A stretch of 20,453 nt of DNA. Source: a virus. The DNA lies in IMG/VR virus record IMGVR_UViG_3300006754_000254, positions 1-20,453 of that record; one strand, 5' to 3'. A model generated the notes under the pieces. The model saw nothing but the letters and a program-made list of their open reading frames with translations, did not search any database and was not told where the DNA came from. A program made the position numbers and the translations under genes. Of the stretch, positions 18,781-20,453 are shown piece by piece. Position 1 is the first letter of the stretch; every line of letters starts with the position of its first letter.

Positions 18781-20453
18781 ATGCCACAAAAAACGAATCT
18801 CAATATAAGTCCCTATTATGATGACTTTGACAAGTATAATAATTTTTATAGGGTACTTTTCAAACCAGGACATCCAGTACAGGCTCGGGAATTAACGACT
18901 CTTCAATCAATTCTACAGAATCAAGTAGAATCGTTTGGTAGTCATATGTTTAAAGAGGGGTCAATGGTGATCCCTGGTAACATTCAATATGTTGCCCATT
19001 ATTCCTTTATCAAGTTAAATACTGACCATTTGGGTATCGATATATCTGTTTATGGTGAAAAGTTAGTTGGGAAGCGTATAAGAGGAAAAGACTCTGGTGT
19101 AGTTGCAAAGGTAGATAAGTATTTTAATGTAAATTCCACAACAGGAATTACTGATCCTACTCTTTTTGTGACGTATATTAGATCAGGTCTCAGTAATGAA
19201 GCCACTGATATGAATGATGGTGAGGTTTTAATAGTTGAAGATGCATTTACTTATGGTAATACTGCAGTTAATGCTGAAGATTCTATAGCAACTCTTATAT
19301 CCGAAAATTCAACTGGTGCTGGTAGTGCAGCTGCTATTGGTGCAGGTGTATACTTTATACGTGGAACTTTTGTTGATGTAGATGCTGATAAGATAGTTCT
19401 TGATCCATATACAAAGCAACCTTCTTATAGGGTTGGTTTGACGATTTCTGAAGAAATTATTACAGCAAAAGAAAATACAACTTTATATGATAATGCTAAG
19501 GGATTTTCTAACTATGCTGCTCCAGGTGCAGATAGATTAAAGATTTCTACTAAATTATCAACAAAACTCTTAACAGACCATGATGATAAGACCTTCGTAG
19601 AATTAATGAGGGTTGAAAATGGAAGTGTTAAGAAACTTCAAAATAAATCCGAATATTCTTTAATTAGAGATTATTTTGCTAAGAGGACATATGAAGAGTC
19701 TGGTGACTATACCGTTGGTAATTTTAGTGTTGATGTAAATGAAACATTAAATGATCGTAAAGGAAATGGTGGTATATACTATAGCAATCAAGAGACTCAA
19801 CGAGGAAATACTCCTTCAGAAGACTTGATGGGTGTAAGTGTATCTCCAGGAAAGGCATATATTAGGGGATATGATGTTGAAACTCAAAGAAATAGAATTG
19901 TAGATGTAGAAAAACCAAGAGATAAGCAGAAAATTGCCACTGCTAGTGTTCCATTTGAAATGGGAACATTATTACAACTTAATAATGTTGTTGGTACACC
20001 TATTATTGATAATAATATTTCTTTAAATATTGTTACACTATGGAATCAGAGAAGAAGTTCTTCTATGAATGCAACTGGTGGTGGTCTAATTGGTGCTGCT
20101 AGAATATATACATTTAATTTGACAGATGGTAGTTATGCAAATGCTGGTAGTAAATGGGATTTGTATCTCTATGATATTCAAACACATACTACAATAGTTT
20201 TAAATCAACAGATTGCGGCAACCGCAACAGAACGTGTTAGAGGTGTAAGTAGTGGTGCTACTGGATATATGTTAAATGATGCTACTAGTACTACTCATGA
20301 GTTAATTGGAACATCTGGAACATTTATTGATGGTGAAAAACTTATTTTCAATGAAGATCCAGACGTTACTAGAGTTCTTAATTCATTCACTGCTTATAGT
20401 ATTGATGATGTTAAATCTATATTACAAGATTCTCCATCTAAAAATAGTGCTTA
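18781..20453 (+). CDS. DUF4815-like virion structural protein, 3'-truncated by window edge
   Basis: ATG 18781 opens a frame that stays open to the last base (557 complete codons). The N-terminus MPQKTNLNISPYYDDFDKYN, then FYRVLFKPGHPVQARELTTL with QSILQNQVESFGSHMFKEGS, is the highly conserved opening I associate with the DUF4815 family of marine T4-like phage structural proteins. Later visible elements are VSVSPGKAYIRGYDVETQRN and a beta-rich region with little periodicity. It starts six bases after gp8 with no promoter of its own, so it shares the gp8 transcript. In T4 this position is held by gp9 and gp10; whether this protein takes over their role of linking the wedge to fibres is inference. 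The family name is from memory and should be confirmed. Confidence 0.85.
   Translation, partial: MPQKTNLNISPYYDDFDKYNNFYRVLFKPGHPVQARELTTLQSILQNQVESFGSHMFKEGSMVIPGNIQYVAHYSFIKLNTDHLGIDISVYGEKLVGKRIRGKDSGVVAKVDKYFNVNSTTGITDPTLFVTYIRSGLSNEATDMNDGEVLIVEDAFTYGNTAVNAEDSIATLISENSTGAGSAAAIGAGVYFIRGTFVDVDADKIVLDPYTKQPSYRVGLTISEEIITAKENTTLYDNAKGFSNYAAPGADRLKISTKLSTKLLTDHDDKTFVELMRVENGSVKKLQNKSEYSLIRDYFAKRTYEESGDYTVGNFSVDVNETLNDRKGNGGIYYSNQETQRGNTPSEDLMGVSVSPGKAYIRGYDVETQRNRIVDVEKPRDKQKIATASVPFEMGTLLQLNNVVGTPIIDNNISLNIVTLWNQRRSSSMNATGGGLIGAARIYTFNLTDGSYANAGSKWDLYLYDIQTHTTIVLNQQIAATATERVRGVSSGATGYMLNDATSTTHELIGTSGTFIDGEKLIFNEDPDVTRVLNSFTAYSIDDVKSILQDSPSKNSA

Overview
The window looks like part of the late structural (tail/baseplate) region of a T4-like marine myovirus, most probably a cyanophage of the Prochlorococcus/Synechococcus type. 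Three things point that way. The genes are packed head to tail on one strand in an AT-rich genome. The baseplate order gp25, gp6, (gp7 slot), gp8 is recognisable from conserved protein segments. Two perfect copies of the T4-type late promoter octamer TATAAATA sit exactly in front of gp25 and gp8. No host genes, tRNAs, insertion sequences or CRISPR arrays are visible. The host assignment rests on recalled protein resemblance, not on a search.

Layout. 1-489 is the 3' end of a GT-A-type glycosyltransferase gene. 467-1004 holds three tiny overlapping genes: a 57-aa conserved hypothetical, a 71-aa two-helix membrane protein, and a 49-aa very basic protein whose gene is about 51% GC. 1005-1053 is a short intergenic gap with the first late promoter. 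1054-3346 encodes gp25 and gp6, the inner baseplate wedge. 3350-17158 is a single uninterrupted reading frame of 4,602 codons in the place where T4 carries gene 7 (1,032 aa). A second late promoter follows directly after its stop codon and drives gp8 (17185-18774) and a DUF4815-like virion protein (18781 to the window end, incomplete).

How the genes work together. gp25, gp6 and gp8 are expected to form baseplate wedges around the tail hub. The giant protein has a conserved N-terminus that looks like a baseplate-attachment region, and a very long body built from several recurring beta-rich modules, a YHYH-like domain and a helical domain split by an insertion. The natural inference is that it replaces gp7 as the wedge scaffold and also extends outward as a large fibre or shell. 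The position of the promoters predicts two late transcripts, one for gp25-gp6-giant and one for gp8-DUF4815 protein. No gene-free stretch longer than about 50 bases exists.

The most unusual content is the giant modular protein and its repeat families, some of which also occur in gp8. The small GC-rich basic-protein gene is the second point of interest.
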